From contig NZ_FNFM01000007.1 of NCBI RefSeq assembly GCF_900101095.1, positions 62,001 through 126,000 of the forward strand: a stretch of 64,000 nucleotides of DNA, written 5' to 3'. The stretch comes from Actinopolyspora mzabensis. GTDB lineage: Bacteria; Actinomycetota; Actinomycetes; Mycobacteriales; Pseudonocardiaceae. Of the stretch, positions 46,124 through 55,639 are shown in pieces. The notes under the pieces are model-generated. The model ran no database searches. It was not told the origin of the DNA and saw only the letters and a program-made list of their open reading frames with translations. Position 1 is the first letter of the stretch, and every line of letters starts with the position of its first letter. The translations under genes were made by a program, and so were the position numbers.

Positions 46124-46666
46124 ATGGGGCCGAGCTCACCCGGAAAGCAGGATCGGTCGGCAGGCAGGTGTGTTCTGAGTAAGACAGCAGAGCCCGGTTC
46201 GCAACACCGCGAGAACGAACCGCCGGACGCACACCTCTCGGGCTGGCGCGCACGTGTGCACCGCCTACGAGAGCGCTTTCGCGCGCGCCGGGAACGAATA
46301 CGCGCCAGACCGGCACTGAACACCCTTTACCGCTTCGGCCTCGGACTGCTCGGCGGAGTGGTACTCCTGCTGGGCATAGTGATGATTCCCTACCCGGGGC
46401 CCGGCTGGCTGTGCGTGTTCGCGGGCCTCGGACTGCTCGCAACCGAATTCGCCTGGGCACACCACGTGAACATGTTCGCCAAACACCACTACCAGCGCTG
46501 GATCCACTGGCTGTCCCGGCAGCACCCGGCGACACGACTGACGGTGATGACGACCACCGGACTCGTAGTGGTGGCCACCCTCTGGCTCATCGGCGCTTTT
46601 GACCTGGTCGGAGACTTCCTCGGTCTGCAGTGGAGCTGGCTGGCCTCCCCCCTGTTCCAGGCGTGA
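46124..46666 (+). CDS. TIGR02611-type (PGPGW) transmembrane protein
   Basis: 180-residue membrane protein with a charged, Arg-rich N-terminal 65 residues and two or three helices. The segment GIVMIPYPGPGWLCVFAGLG contains the PGPGW motif, followed by LLATEFAWAHH. The function is unknown. It precedes a tRNA-Val gene by 47 nt. ATG at 46124 has AGGATGAC upstream. Confidence 0.88.
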   Translation: MGPSSPGKQDRSAGRCVLSKTAEPGSQHRENEPPDAHLSGWRARVHRLRERFRARRERIRARPALNTLYRFGLGLLGGVVLLLGIVMIPYPGPGWLCVFAGLGLLATEFAWAHHVNMFAKHHYQRWIHWLSRQHPATRLTVMTTTGLVVVATLWLIGAFDLVGDFLGLQWSWLASPLFQA

Positions 46667-46713
46667 AAAGGATCGTGTAAGCTTCTTGTTGTCGCTGCGG
46701 CAGAGGCGACAAC

Positions 46714-46785
46714 GGGCGATTAGCTCAGCGGGAGAGCGCTTCGTTCACACCGAAGAGGTCGCTGGTTCGAACCCAGCATCGCCCA
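46714..46785 (+). tRNA. tRNA-Val (CAC)
   Basis: 72-nt cloverleaf with acceptor GGGCGAT/ATCGCCC, D-arm TAGCTCAGCGGGAGAGC, anticodon loop TTCACAC (anticodon CAC), T-loop GGTTCGAACCC, discriminator A. The body is very close to the GAC isoacceptor at 44522-44593. A strong terminator follows. Confidence 0.96.
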
Positions 46786-46793
46786 CCCAAGCC

Positions 46794-46830
46794 GGTCCGG
46801 GACGCACGCCGTCCCGGACCGTCCGCTTTT
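46794..46830 (+). terminator. Terminator after tRNA-Val (CAC)
   Basis: A perfect 11-bp stem GGTCCGGGACG (46794-46804) with CGTCCCGGACC (46810-46820), 5-nt loop, and a downstream TTTT tract. Confidence 0.9.
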
Positions 46831-47559
46831 CCGGGGATTTTCTCTCCCCTTCGGGTAGCGGGTGGCGCCGCACAGCAATGCGCGTGCTTTATTCGTCTTC
46901 CATGACTCGGACGAGTGTTGACAACCCACCCCGAGCCGGTTCCGTAAGTGATATCCAACGGAACGTGGTCACATACCCGTGAAGTCAATCTCCAACGAAG
47001 CCCGGCAACGAGTTACCACCGATTCATGATTCCTCCGGGGCCGCCGTTGTTCCCGATTTTCACACAACTCGTTTCGGATGAGGATTTTCAACACGACCAC
47101 GGGCCCGCTCGACGGGACTTCGGATCATCTCCCCTACCTCTAGTTCGATGCCGTGCTTCGAATCATCATTCTATGACTCTTCGTGTTCACCCGAAAACCG
47201 AACGTGACTTTAAGATATCGCGGGATCAGCCGTTCCCCCGAGGAGAACGGATCGGCTCCATCGAGGTCGGTGTGGACGATCGCGCCGGTGACGAGTCGAT
47301 TAATGATTGCAACGCGAAAGCGCATTCCAGTACGAATCCGAGAACAGCACGAGTCTCACCACTTCCAGGAACCCTTCCCGGCGAGGAAAGGGCGGGAACT
47401 CGCCCGGACAGCCGGCCCTCCCACCGACCGGGCCCCAGCCGGTGGCGAGCTTCCGCCCCGCTCCCGTTCGCGGTACCCCAGCGGGGACGAGATTCGAGGG
47501 GCACTCCCGGAGCCGCTTCGGACGCCCCACGTCGAGCAAGTCGGCCGGGCGCTTCCGGG
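46831..47559. other. 729-nt region without a recognised gene
   Basis: The first 450 nt are less GC-rich than average. Open frames run through the stretch, but none shows a conserved pattern or a good start. I found no second copy of the tRNA-Val 3' end that would mark an integrated element. Confidence 0.45.
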
Positions 47560-47964
47560 TCAGTCGCCGAGCGAGGTGGCCCGGCGTACCAGGCCGTGCA
47601 GCGCACTGCTGACAACGGTGACGATGATCGCTCCCCAGAAGGCGGGCCAGAAACCGTCGACGTGGAACGGTAGATCGAGATTCCCGGCTATCCAGCTGGT
47701 CAGCCAGAACAACAGCGCGTTGACCACCAGCCCGAACAGCCCGAGGGTGAGGATGTAGAGCAGGCACCCCAACGTCTTGGCGACCGGCTTGAGCACCGCG
47801 TTGACGATGCCGAACACCACGGCCACGACGAGCAGTGTCAACGTCTGGGTGGCCAACCCGTCGGCCCCGCCGGTTCCGCCCTGGTCCCCGAGCGAGATCC
47901 CGGGCAGTGCCGTGGTGACCCAGACCGCCACGGCGGTGATCAGTATGTGCACTACGAGCGCCAC
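47560..47964 (-). CDS. Phage holin family (holin 4 superfamily)-like membrane protein
   Basis: 134-residue protein with four hydrophobic helices: VHILITAVAVWVTTALPGI, LTLLVVAVVFGIVNAVLKPV, LYILTLGLFGLVVNALLFWL and FWGAIIVTVVSSALHGLV. The NAVLKPV and LTLGLFGLVVNALLFWL segments are typical of the bacterial mycobacterial-type 4 TMS holin-like family, common in chromosomes without phage. The role is unknown. GTG at 47964 follows GGGAGG. The 340 nt to the next gene are a divergent promoter region. Confidence 0.87.
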   Translation of the reverse strand: MALVVHILITAVAVWVTTALPGISLGDQGGTGGADGLATQTLTLLVVAVVFGIVNAVLKPVAKTLGCLLYILTLGLFGLVVNALLFWLTSWIAGNLDLPFHVDGFWPAFWGAIIVTVVSSALHGLVRRATSLGD

Positions 47965-48304
47965 GATGTTCCTCCCGTGGTTGCTGCCGTTCGCACCGCA
48001 CACGCTACGCGGGAAGATCGCGACGCACCGAGACACCACGGCGATTCCCTCGCTCGTGCTATCGGAGTCCGCCGGCAGCAGGGGCGCCTCAGCCCCTCCC
48101 GAGGCGGTTCACAGCGTAGGGCGCGGGTGAACTCGATGCGCGGAGCGCAGGGCACCGCGAAGGGCTCTTCCGGCGCGGGGACTGCCCAACCGCCGTACTC
48201 GTCGGTAACCTGTGTGCGATTCGGTGGTCCGGCACATCCGTTCCGAGCGTCGAGCGCGGGTGCACGAACCCCACGGGCAACACAACCGGCAGGAAGCGAG
48301 CAGT

Positions 48305-49351
48305 ATGCGGATCGGGATGCCGCTGAACTACAGCGGGGGATTCAAGGAGACGGTCGACGAGCTGGTCGACTACGAAAAAGCCGGACTGGACATCGTCTAT
48401 GTCCCGGAGGCGTACTCGTTCGACGCGGTCAGCCAGTTGGGGTTCATCGCGGCACGCACCGAACGACTGGAGATCGCTTCCGGCATTCTGCAGGTCTACA
48501 CCAGGACCCCGACGCTGACCGCCATGACCGCGGCAGGACTGGACTTCGTCTCGGGCGGACGGTTCACGCTGGGTATCGGCGCCTCGGGGCCACAGGTGAT
48601 CGAGGGCTTCCACGGGCTGCCCTACAAGGCACCGCTGGGACGCACCAGGGAACTGGTCGAGATCTGCCGCAAGGTGTGGCGCCGGGAGAAGGTCACCCAC
48701 GAGGGCAAGCACTACAACATTCCGCTGCCCGTCGAAGAGGGCACCGGTCTGGGCAAACCACTCAAGCTGGTCAACCATCCGGTCCGGGAACGGATCCCGA
48801 TCATGATCGCGGCGATCGGGCCCAAGAACGTGGCGATGACCGCGGAGATCGCCGAGGCGTGGGAACCGATCTTCTACGTTCCGGAGAGGGCCGCCGAGGT
48901 GTGGGGCGACTCGCTGGCCGAGGGCAGAGCGAAACGGGACGCCACACTGCCGGAGCTGGACACGGTGGTACAGGCCCCGCTGGCCATCGGTGAGGACCTG
49001 GAGGAGCTGCTCGACTCGATGCGCCCGATGCTGGCGCTCTACATCGGCGGCATGGGCGCCAAGGGCAAGAACTTCTACAACAACCTGGCCCGGCGCTACG
49101 GCTACGAGGCCGAGGCGGAACGAATCCAGGACCTGTACCTGGACGGCAAGAAGGACGAGGCGGCAGCGGCGGTGCCCCGCGAGCTGCTGACCAAGACATC
49201 GCTGATCGGCCCGGAGAGCCACGTGCGCGAACGCATCGCCGCGTTCCGCGAGTCGGGGGTGACCACCCTGAACGTGACGCCGCTGGCGGGTAGCGCCGCC
49301 GAGCGCACCGCGCTGATCGAGCGGGTGCGCCACCTCGCGGACGAAGCCTGA
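48305..49351 (+). CDS. LLM-class F420-dependent oxidoreductase
   Basis: 348-residue luciferase-like monooxygenase-fold enzyme, likely using coenzyme F420 as in the mycobacterial Rv3520c group. Landmarks are MRIGMPLNYSGGFKETV, YVPEAYSFDAVSQLGFIAAR, FTLGIGASGPQVIEGFHG and IMIAAIGPKNVAMTAEIAEA. The substrate is unknown. ATG at 48305 has GGAAGCGA upstream. It ends at a strong terminator shared with the next, convergent gene. Confidence 0.9.
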   Translation: MRIGMPLNYSGGFKETVDELVDYEKAGLDIVYVPEAYSFDAVSQLGFIAARTERLEIASGILQVYTRTPTLTAMTAAGLDFVSGGRFTLGIGASGPQVIEGFHGLPYKAPLGRTRELVEICRKVWRREKVTHEGKHYNIPLPVEEGTGLGKPLKLVNHPVRERIPIMIAAIGPKNVAMTAEIAEAWEPIFYVPERAAEVWGDSLAEGRAKRDATLPELDTVVQAPLAIGEDLEELLDSMRPMLALYIGGMGAKGKNFYNNLARRYGYEAEAERIQDLYLDGKKDEAAAAVPRELLTKTSLIGPESHVRERIAAFRESGVTTLNVTPLAGSAAERTALIERVRHLADEA

Positions 49352-49360
49352 TTCCCCTCT

Positions 49361-49390
49361 CCCGCGCCTGTCGAGGCCGACAGGCGCGGG
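49361..49390. terminator. Bidirectional terminator
   Basis: A perfect 13-bp stem (CCCGCGCCTGTCG at 49361-49373 with 49378-49390) has a 4-nt loop between the convergent LLM and hydroxyacid dehydrogenase genes. Confidence 0.85.
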
Positions 49391-49405
49391 AGGCGGTTCG
49401 TCACG

Positions 49406-50449
49406 TCAGTCCGCGTTGAGCACCCGTACCGGTGTCCCCGCCAGGAACTGCCGGATGTCCTCGACCGTTTCGGTGAAGAACGCCCGGTAGGTGTTCTCCG
49501 AGACGTAACCGATGTGCGGAGTCAACACAGTGCGGGGCGCGTGACGCCACGGATCGTCCGCGGGGAGCGGCTCGCGCTCGAAGACGTCGAGCCCGGCACC
49601 ACCGATGCGGCCCTCGTGCAACGCGGAAAGCAGCTCCCGCTCGTCGACGATCGGGCCACGGGAGGTGTTGACCAGTATGGAGTCCGGCCCCAGCAGATCG
49701 AGCTCGGCGCGCCCCACGAGTCCGCGGGTTCGCTCGCCGAGTTTGGTGTGCACGGTGACCACGTCGGAGGCGGCGAACAACTCACGCTTGTCCACCGCCC
49801 TGGCGCCAGCCTCCCGGGCACGTTCCGCGGTGAGGTTCTCGCTGAAGGCGAGTACCTCCATGCCGAACGCACGGCCCACCGCGGCGACCTGCGCACCGAT
49901 ACGCCCGAGCCCGAGGACTCCGAGCGTGCCGCCGGCGAGGTCCTTGCCGACGGTGTGCTGCCAGCCACCCGTACGCACGGCTCGATCCTCCCGGGGGATC
50001 GCTCTGGCCACCGCCAGGATCAGCCCCCAGGTGAGTTCCGAGGTGGTGCTCCAGTCGGCCCCGGCTCGCATCCCGTTACCGGTGCCGCACACCGTCACCC
50101 CCAGTTCGGCCGCTGCCCTCGTGTCGATGGCCGCGTTTCCCATACCCGTAGTGACCAGCAACTTCAGGTTCGGCATCGCGCGCAGTACTTCCGAGGGGAA
50201 GGCTGTCCGTTCCCGCATCGCCGCGACCACGTGGAACGGTTCGAGCTCGCGTACCAGTTCCGACGGGTCAGCGATGTGCTCGTCGAACACGGTCACCTCG
50301 GTGTTGGCGGGCAGGGTGTGCCAGTCCCCGAACTCGCGGGCGACGTTCTGATAGTCGTCGAGGACGGCGATCCTGACAGTGCTGTCCGCGCTCCCGGTGA
50401 AGTGCTCGGCGGCGGAAGCGTCGCGGTCGGGGGTGCTGTCGGCTCGCAT
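49406..50449 (-). CDS. D-2-hydroxyacid dehydrogenase family protein
   Basis: NAD(P)-dependent dehydrogenase of 347 residues, related to phosphoglycerate and glyoxylate/hydroxypyruvate reductases. Visible features are the Rossmann motif GVLGLGRIGAQVAAVGRAFG, the substrate arginine in NTSRGPIVDE, and the catalytic His in LTPHIGYVSE. The substrate cannot be assigned. ATG at 50449 follows GGGAG; the frame extends to 50512. Confidence 0.92.
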   Translation of the reverse strand: MRADSTPDRDASAAEHFTGSADSTVRIAVLDDYQNVAREFGDWHTLPANTEVTVFDEHIADPSELVRELEPFHVVAAMRERTAFPSEVLRAMPNLKLLVTTGMGNAAIDTRAAAELGVTVCGTGNGMRAGADWSTTSELTWGLILAVARAIPREDRAVRTGGWQHTVGKDLAGGTLGVLGLGRIGAQVAAVGRAFGMEVLAFSENLTAERAREAGARAVDKRELFAASDVVTVHTKLGERTRGLVGRAELDLLGPDSILVNTSRGPIVDERELLSALHEGRIGGAGLDVFEREPLPADDPWRHAPRTVLTPHIGYVSENTYRAFFTETVEDIRQFLAGTPVRVLNAD

Positions 50450-50637
50450 GGGGCTCCCGGTTCGTGATCGGAGTGCTGCGGTGTCCGGTTGCTCGTTCGC
50501 TCGAGCGGCCACACTACCCGCCTGTCACTCGGACGCGGCGTCCCAGGAAACATCACCGGTACGAAACGGACTCCGAACCGGGCCCGTCGCGGCGGGGCCC
50601 CCGCAACGCCGCGGAACACCCCTGGAGACTGGTCATC

Positions 50638-51426
50638 GTGAATACTTCGACCTTGTTCCACCTGCTTCCCTCGGAGTCCTACCACTCGACCCCGGAGGGG
50701 GACATCGGCGCGGACTCCCTGGAGCGGGAGGGGTTCGTGCACTGCTCCCCGGATCCGGAGACGACGTTGGCCGTGGCCAACACGCTCTACCGTTCCGCCG
50801 AGGAGCAGCTGGTGCTGCTCGAACTGGACGCCACGGCGTTGTCCGCTCCCGTGCGCTGGGAACCTCCCGCTCCGGCACCGCCGGAAGGCGTGGCCGCGGA
50901 AACCCTGTTCCCCCACGTCTACGGCCCACTGGACCGGGCGGCGGTCCGTGGGGTGCGCTACGCGCGGCGGGACACCGACGGCCGTTTCGTCTCGTTCGAA
51001 GCCAGGGGTGCCACCGCCGAACTGCTGGATCTGCTGCCGCACCCGGAGGGCGGCTGGTACCGGCGCACCTGGACCTGCACCACGACCTCTCATCCGTCGG
51101 ATCGCGGTCCGCGCCCCAGTGCGACGGCGATCCACTACCTGCTGCCGGCGGACGAACGTTCGCGGTGGCACCGGGTCGAGTCGGACGAGTTGTGGATGTG
51201 GCACTCGGGACCCGCACTGCTGCTGCACGGCGCCGGCAACGGTGCCGAACCGGCGGAGCGGACGGAGACGGTCACGCTGGGTGCCGACCTCGCTGCGGGC
51301 CAGCTGCCCCAGTCACTGATTCCCGCCGGCAACTGGCAGTGTGCCGAGAACACCGGGGAGGCCGACGTCCTGCTCAGTTGCGTGGTCTCGCCCGGCTTCG
51401 ACTTCGCGGACTTCCGAATGATCTGA
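50638..51426 (+). CDS. Fusion of DUF952 and cupin_5 (DUF985) domains
   Basis: 262-residue soluble protein. Residues about 1-100 match DUF952 (FHLLPSESYHSTPEGDIGAD, EGFVHCSPDPETTLAVAN, FPHVYGPLDRAAV), a family usually found as a stand-alone protein. Residues about 125-260 match the cupin_5/DUF985 family (LDLLPHPEGGWYRRTW, TAIHYLLPADERSRWHRVES, DELWMWHSGPALLLH, CVVSPGFDFADFRM). Neither domain has a proven reaction. GTG at 50638 was chosen because DUF952 begins there. Confidence 0.88.
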   Translation: MNTSTLFHLLPSESYHSTPEGDIGADSLEREGFVHCSPDPETTLAVANTLYRSAEEQLVLLELDATALSAPVRWEPPAPAPPEGVAAETLFPHVYGPLDRAAVRGVRYARRDTDGRFVSFEARGATAELLDLLPHPEGGWYRRTWTCTTTSHPSDRGPRPSATAIHYLLPADERSRWHRVESDELWMWHSGPALLLHGAGNGAEPAERTETVTLGADLAAGQLPQSLIPAGNWQCAENTGEADVLLSCVVSPGFDFADFRMI

Positions 51427-52104
51427 CTCGGCCGTCGGTGGGATCCGGGGTTCCGGCAGCGATCGGTTCGAGGTCCGAGGTGCTCGCGCGGTGCCGACTC
51501 GGGTGGGTCGGAAGGGTTCGGTGCCGACGAACCGCTGCTCGACCCAGTTCATCGCCAGCAGGGCGATCACGATCGTTCCGGTACCCGTGGTGGCCGTGAC
51601 CGCGAAGACCGCAAGAGAATTCACCAGCAACCACCCCCGAGGATGCTTCGGCTCGTGCGTCCGGCGCTCGCGCAGCGACTCCCGCAAGGACTGACGCGGG
51701 AATTCCGGTCGGAAGAATTGACCGTTTCGAGCGTGTCGACTCCTCGACAACGGTAACGGCTCCCGCGGAACCTCGCTGACCGAGCAACGGGAGCCCCTCG
51801 AGCAGATGAGCGGCGGCTCGTCGCACTGCGGAACGTGAACATCGGCATCGTGTCGCCCACCACCGGCGAGGTCACCGGTTGCCCCGCCCGCGAGAGACCG
51901 CCCGGCTCTCCCCGGGAACGCCGCCGCAGGAACCGCGCCGTCCCGGAGCGACGCGTTCGAGCCCCGGCATGGCCGTGACGGCTCCCGGCGGCTCGACAAC
52001 GAGCGTGCCGGGATCTGTGGCGGTAGCATCTGCCCGGCGAATCGCAAGTGAGTTCCCGGGAGCGTTCGCCACCGCCGAACACCTCACCGGAGAGGGGCGC
52101 CACG
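51427..52104. other. 678-nt region with a possible small membrane ORF
   Basis: On the minus strand, a frame from GTG at 51624 to 51313 begins NSLAVFAVTATTGTGTIVIA and continues with a hydrophobic segment. It could encode a 103-residue membrane protein, but its end is antisense to the cupin gene and no good ribosome-binding site is seen. Nothing else is recognised here. Confidence 0.25.
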
Positions 52105-52362
52105 GTGCGGAACTACGCGGTCCACCTCATCTGCCATCTGCTCGTGCTGCTGGCCGGGCTCGCCGGCGGAATCGCGACCGGGCTGTGGTGGTTCGAGGGC
52201 AACGTCGCCGCGGGATGGTTGGCACTCCTGGCACTGGTGGTCGCGCTGGGAGTGCTGGCACTGCAGACGAGCTACCTCCGGCGCGAACGAGCGCCCTCCC
52301 GACCGCGCGGCTCACGTGACTCACGTGCCCGCCGCACCCTGCCGGAACCGGGGACGCGCTGA
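52105..52362 (+). CDS. Small membrane protein, hypothetical
   Basis: 85-residue protein with two hydrophobic helices (LICHLLVLLAGLAGGIATGL and WLALLALVVALGVLALQTSY) and an Arg-rich C-terminal tail. I do not recognise a family. GTG at 52105 follows AGAGGGG, better supported than the ATG further upstream at 52048. It converges on the Gfo/Idh/MocA gene. Confidence 0.6.
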   Translation: MRNYAVHLICHLLVLLAGLAGGIATGLWWFEGNVAAGWLALLALVVALGVLALQTSYLRRERAPSRPRGSRDSRARRTLPEPGTR

Positions 52363-52449
52363 AAAGCCGCGAACCTCGGCGGAACGCCGTTCGTCCGGCG
52401 GTGGCCCGGGCAGGCACCACCGCCGCCCCACTCCGAAGCGGCGAGAGAC

Positions 52450-53520
52450 TCACCGTGTCCGCGGAAGGGTGACCACCGAACCGTCAGCGGCCGAACGACG
52501 TGCCGCCTCGATCACCTCGAGTCCTCGCAGTGAGTCCGCCGGATCGACCGGCGGGGCGAGTCCCGACTCCAGCGTTCGCACGACTCCGGCGTAGAAATCC
52601 TGATAGCGGCCGGGACTGCTGGGGTGGGGCCGGGCCTCGGGGCCGACACCGATGGAGCCCCAGTTCTCCCTCGGTTCCTCGCCCCAGCCCTGCTCATCGG
52701 GAAGACTCCCCTGCCGCAGTGCCGCTTCCTGCGGATCCAGTCCGTACTTGGTGAACGCCGCGCGGTCTCCCAGGACCCGAAACCGTGGCCCCTGCTGCGC
52801 GGCGAGTTTGCTCACCCAGAGGTGGCTGTGCTGACCACCGGTGTGCCGCAGCGCCACGAAGGTGTCGTCATCGGCGGCCACCTCGGGACGAACGGTGTCC
52901 ATCTCCGCATAGACCGATTCGACGTCGCCGAACAGACACAGTGCCTGATCGATGAGATGGCTGCCCAGGTCGTAGAGCACTCCACCGGCCTCTCCCGGGC
53001 CGCCCTGGTCACGCCAGGAATCCTTGGCCTCGGGAACCCAGCGCTCGAACCGGGACTCGAACCGGTGCACCCGCCCCAGCGCGTCCGAGTCGAGGAGTTC
53101 CCGAACGGTGATCATGTCGTTGTCCCAGCGGCGGTTCTGGAAGACGGTCAGGGGAACCCCGCGGTCCGCGGCGCGCGAGATCAGTTCCCTGGCCTCCGCC
53201 GCCGTGGGGGTGAACGGCTTGTCGACCACGACCGGAACTCCGGCGTCGAGCGCACGCGCGGTCAGCTCCGCGTGACTGCTGTTCGGAGTGGCGACCACGA
53301 CGAGATCCAGCTCGTCCGCCCGCCGGAACAGCTCCGTGGCGTCGGAGTGGACGTGGGCTTCCGGATACCGGGACGCCACCTGCTCCGCGCGCTGCCCGCT
53401 GGAGGTGACCACGGCATCCAGCCGCAACCGCGGCTGCGCCGCGATGAGCGGGGCGTGAAAGGCGGAACCCGCCAGACCGTAACCGAACAGACCGACCCGA
53501 AATCGTCCCTCCGAATCCAT
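52450..53520 (-). CDS. Gfo/Idh/MocA family oxidoreductase
   Basis: NAD(P)-dependent dehydrogenase of 356 residues, acting on sugars or related polyols. The Rossmann motif is GLFGYGLAGSAFHAPLI (about 10-26). The conserved EKP position reads VVVDKPFTPTAAEA, and the C-terminal domain has GGVLYDLGSHLIDQALCLFG. The substrate is unknown. It stands alone. Confidence 0.92.
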   Translation of the reverse strand: MDSEGRFRVGLFGYGLAGSAFHAPLIAAQPRLRLDAVVTSSGQRAEQVASRYPEAHVHSDATELFRRADELDLVVVATPNSSHAELTARALDAGVPVVVDKPFTPTAAEARELISRAADRGVPLTVFQNRRWDNDMITVRELLDSDALGRVHRFESRFERWVPEAKDSWRDQGGPGEAGGVLYDLGSHLIDQALCLFGDVESVYAEMDTVRPEVAADDDTFVALRHTGGQHSHLWVSKLAAQQGPRFRVLGDRAAFTKYGLDPQEAALRQGSLPDEQGWGEEPRENWGSIGVGPEARPHPSSPGRYQDFYAGVVRTLESGLAPPVDPADSLRGLEVIEAARRSAADGSVVTLPRTR

Positions 53521-53564
53521 GCCCCCATTACATCAAGCGGGCCACCGGCCCCGAGGTGCCCGTC

Positions 53565-54302
53565 TCAGACGGACTCGCCGCTCGCACGGCGGACAGGGAT
53601 TTCCGGGTCGAGGGCGGGTCCCGGCATCGACACATCGCGCCCGGGGCGGACCAGCCCGGTCTCGTAGGCCAGGATGACGAGTTGGGTGCGCGAACTCAGG
53701 TTGAGTTTCTGCATCACGTGGTAAACGTGCGACTTCACGGTCAACTCGGCCAGTCCGAGATTCTCGGCGATCTCGGCGTTGGAGCCGCCGCGTGCCACCT
53801 GGAGCAGCACGTCCCGCTCCCGATCGGTCAACGGCGCCAGTTCGAGCGAGGCGTCACGCATCTCCAGCGCGGCGAACCGGTGCAACAGCCTGCGGGTAAC
53901 GCTCGGGGCGAGCAGGGCGTCACCGGATGCCACGGTGCGAACGGCGCGGAGCAATTCCTCCGGCGGCGCGTCCTTGAGCAGGAAACCGCTGACTCCGGCC
54001 CGGAGCGCGGAGTAGACGTACTCGTCCAGGTCGTGGACGGTAAGCATGATCACGGCTGTGCGTCCGTTCGTGGCTCGGATGATCTCGCGTGCCGCGACTA
54101 TGCCGTCGGTACCGGGCATTCGTATGTCCATCAGCACCACGTCCGGCATTCGTCGTCGAACGGCGGCCACGGCACTGCGGCCGTCGTCCGCCTCGGCGGT
54201 CACCCGAAGATCCGGCTCGGCCGACAGCAGGGCCACCAACCCACCACGAATCATCGCCTGGTCATCGGCGACCAGCACATCCGTGACCGACTGCTTTACC
54301 AC
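53565..54302 (-). CDS. NarL/FixJ-type response regulator
   Basis: 245-residue regulator with a receiver domain (phosphoacceptor Asp in VLMDIRMPGTDG near 56, Lys in FLLKDAPPEELL) and a C-terminal LuxR helix-turn-helix (LTDRERDVLLQVARGGSNAE, LTVKSHVYHVMQKL). It overlaps its sensor kinase gene by 7 nt, so the two form one two-component system. Confidence 0.95.
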   Translation of the reverse strand: MVKQSVTDVLVADDQAMIRGGLVALLSAEPDLRVTAEADDGRSAVAAVRRRMPDVVLMDIRMPGTDGIVAAREIIRATNGRTAVIMLTVHDLDEYVYSALRAGVSGFLLKDAPPEELLRAVRTVASGDALLAPSVTRRLLHRFAALEMRDASLELAPLTDRERDVLLQVARGGSNAEIAENLGLAELTVKSHVYHVMQKLNLSSRTQLVILAYETGLVRPGRDVSMPGPALDPEIPVRRASGESV

Positions 54303-55639
54303 CTACGGACCTCCTCGGATCGCCCCGGGTCCGAAATTTCCGGGCACGGTAGCACGGCAGACAAGTGAAAGCCGTTCGAAACAGGATGCGCCGTCAGGGT
54401 GCCGCCGAGCAACGACACCCGCTCACGAAGTCCGATCAGACCATGCCCGGTGGAACCGGGATCGCCCTGCGCCACCTGCCTCGCATCGTGCTCCGTGGAA
54501 CGCACCCGACCGAGGAAATCGGTGGTGTGATTGTTCACCTCGATATCCAGTCCGGACGCCCGGTAGCTCAGCGAGACGCGCGCGTACCCCCGCCCGGCGT
54601 GTTTGAGCACATTGGTCACCGCTTCCTGAATCACCCGATAAGCCGTCATCTCCACTCCCGGATCCAGTTCGCGGACCCGGCCGATGCGCTGCAGTCGCCA
54701 GGTAACCCCGGTCCCACGCACCGAATCGATCAACTCGTCCAATTGCGCCAGCCGCGGCGCCGGGGTGCGATCGGCTTCGCCTCCGGCGAGAACTGCTTCG
54801 TCGGAGCCGGATTCGGCCTCGGAACCGCCCCTGCCGTCGGGAACGGCACCGTCGTCGCTGTCCGCCCCGGGAACCGCGCGCAACGCGCTGACCAACTGGC
54901 GCATCTGCTCCAGAGAGGAACGTGAGGTCTTTTCGAGCTCCCGGAGCGTGTCCCTGGCATGGTCGGGATCGCGGTCCACCAACGAACGGGCCACCCCGGC
55001 CCGCAGCGCCACCACCGAGAGATTGTGCGAGACGATGTCGTGGAACTCGCGGGCGATGCGGGCTCGCTCCACGGCCGCCGCCTCCCTGGCGAGCTGGTCC
55101 CGTGCCCGGTCGAGCAGATTCACCGCCTGTTCGAGCTGTGCGGCCTGCCTGCGTTTGATTCGCATGGCCCTCCCCCAACCGAGCACCATGACCACGTTGA
55201 CCAGCGCGCCGAGCAGCATCACCGTAGCGGCGTACGGCGACATGGAGGGCAGCCTGCTGAGGGGCCAGATCATCGCCACCGCCCCGGCGGCGACCGTGGT
55301 GGGGAGCTCGCCACGTACGCACACCGAGTAGACGCTGATCAGAATGGCCAGGTTCAACGGACCCACCGGCTCCTCGGTTCGGGTGAGCACGATGGTGACC
55401 GTCACCAGCACCACCAGACTCACCCATGGCAGGAACCGCCGTAACAGCAGTACGGCCAACGCGGGCACACCGAGCGACAACGACCACCGAAACGTCTCTC
55501 CCTGGTGCGCGGGCAGGAAGACCACGAGCAGGTGACAGCAGACGAAAACGGCGACCAGCCCGATCTCCAGCAGTGCTCTGCGCCACCGCTTCGGAATCGG
55601 GGCCGATAAGGAGACCGCCTCGGAATTCCCGTTGCGCAA
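54296..55639 (-). CDS. Sensor histidine kinase, HisKA_3 type
   Basis: About 447-residue membrane kinase. Five or six hydrophobic segments fill the first 170 residues, followed by the dimerisation helix with the phosphoacceptor His in RIAREFHDIVSHNLSV and a HATPase domain (VIQEAVTNVLKHAGRG, GHGLIGLRERVSLLGG). An acidic, Gly/Ser-rich stretch interrupts the region between the two catalytic parts. The start is uncertain: TTG at 55639 has AAAGGG upstream and fits the first membrane helix; ATG codons at 55753 and 55834 are alternatives. Confidence 0.85.
   Translation of the reverse strand: MRNGNSEAVSLSAPIPKRWRRALLEIGLVAVFVCCHLLVVFLPAHQGETFRWSLSLGVPALAVLLLRRFLPWVSLVVLVTVTIVLTRTEEPVGPLNLAILISVYSVCVRGELPTTVAAGAVAMIWPLSRLPSMSPYAATVMLLGALVNVVMVLGWGRAMRIKRRQAAQLEQAVNLLDRARDQLAREAAAVERARIAREFHDIVSHNLSVVALRAGVARSLVDRDPDHARDTLRELEKTSRSSLEQMRQLVSALRAVPGADSDDGAVPDGRGGSEAESGSDEAVLAGGEADRTPAPRLAQLDELIDSVRGTGVTWRLQRIGRVRELDPGVEMTAYRVIQEAVTNVLKHAGRGYARVSLSYRASGLDIEVNNHTTDFLGRVRSTEHDARQVAQGDPGSTGHGLIGLRERVSLLGGTLTAHPVSNGFHLSAVLPCPEISDPGRSEEVRRW

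Noticed and set aside
46714-47559. Possible integrated element at tRNA-Val (CAC)
   Set aside because: The gene is intact and followed by its terminator; I found no repeat of its 3' end, no integrase and no phage genes nearby.
46948-47673. 241-residue plus-strand frame after the tRNA-Val gene
   Set aside because: It runs into the antisense of the holin-like gene and shows no conserved pattern or convincing ribosome-binding site.
47560-47964. Prophage inferred from the holin-like gene
   Set aside because: This membrane family is common in actinobacterial chromosomes, and no lysin or other phage gene is present in the window.
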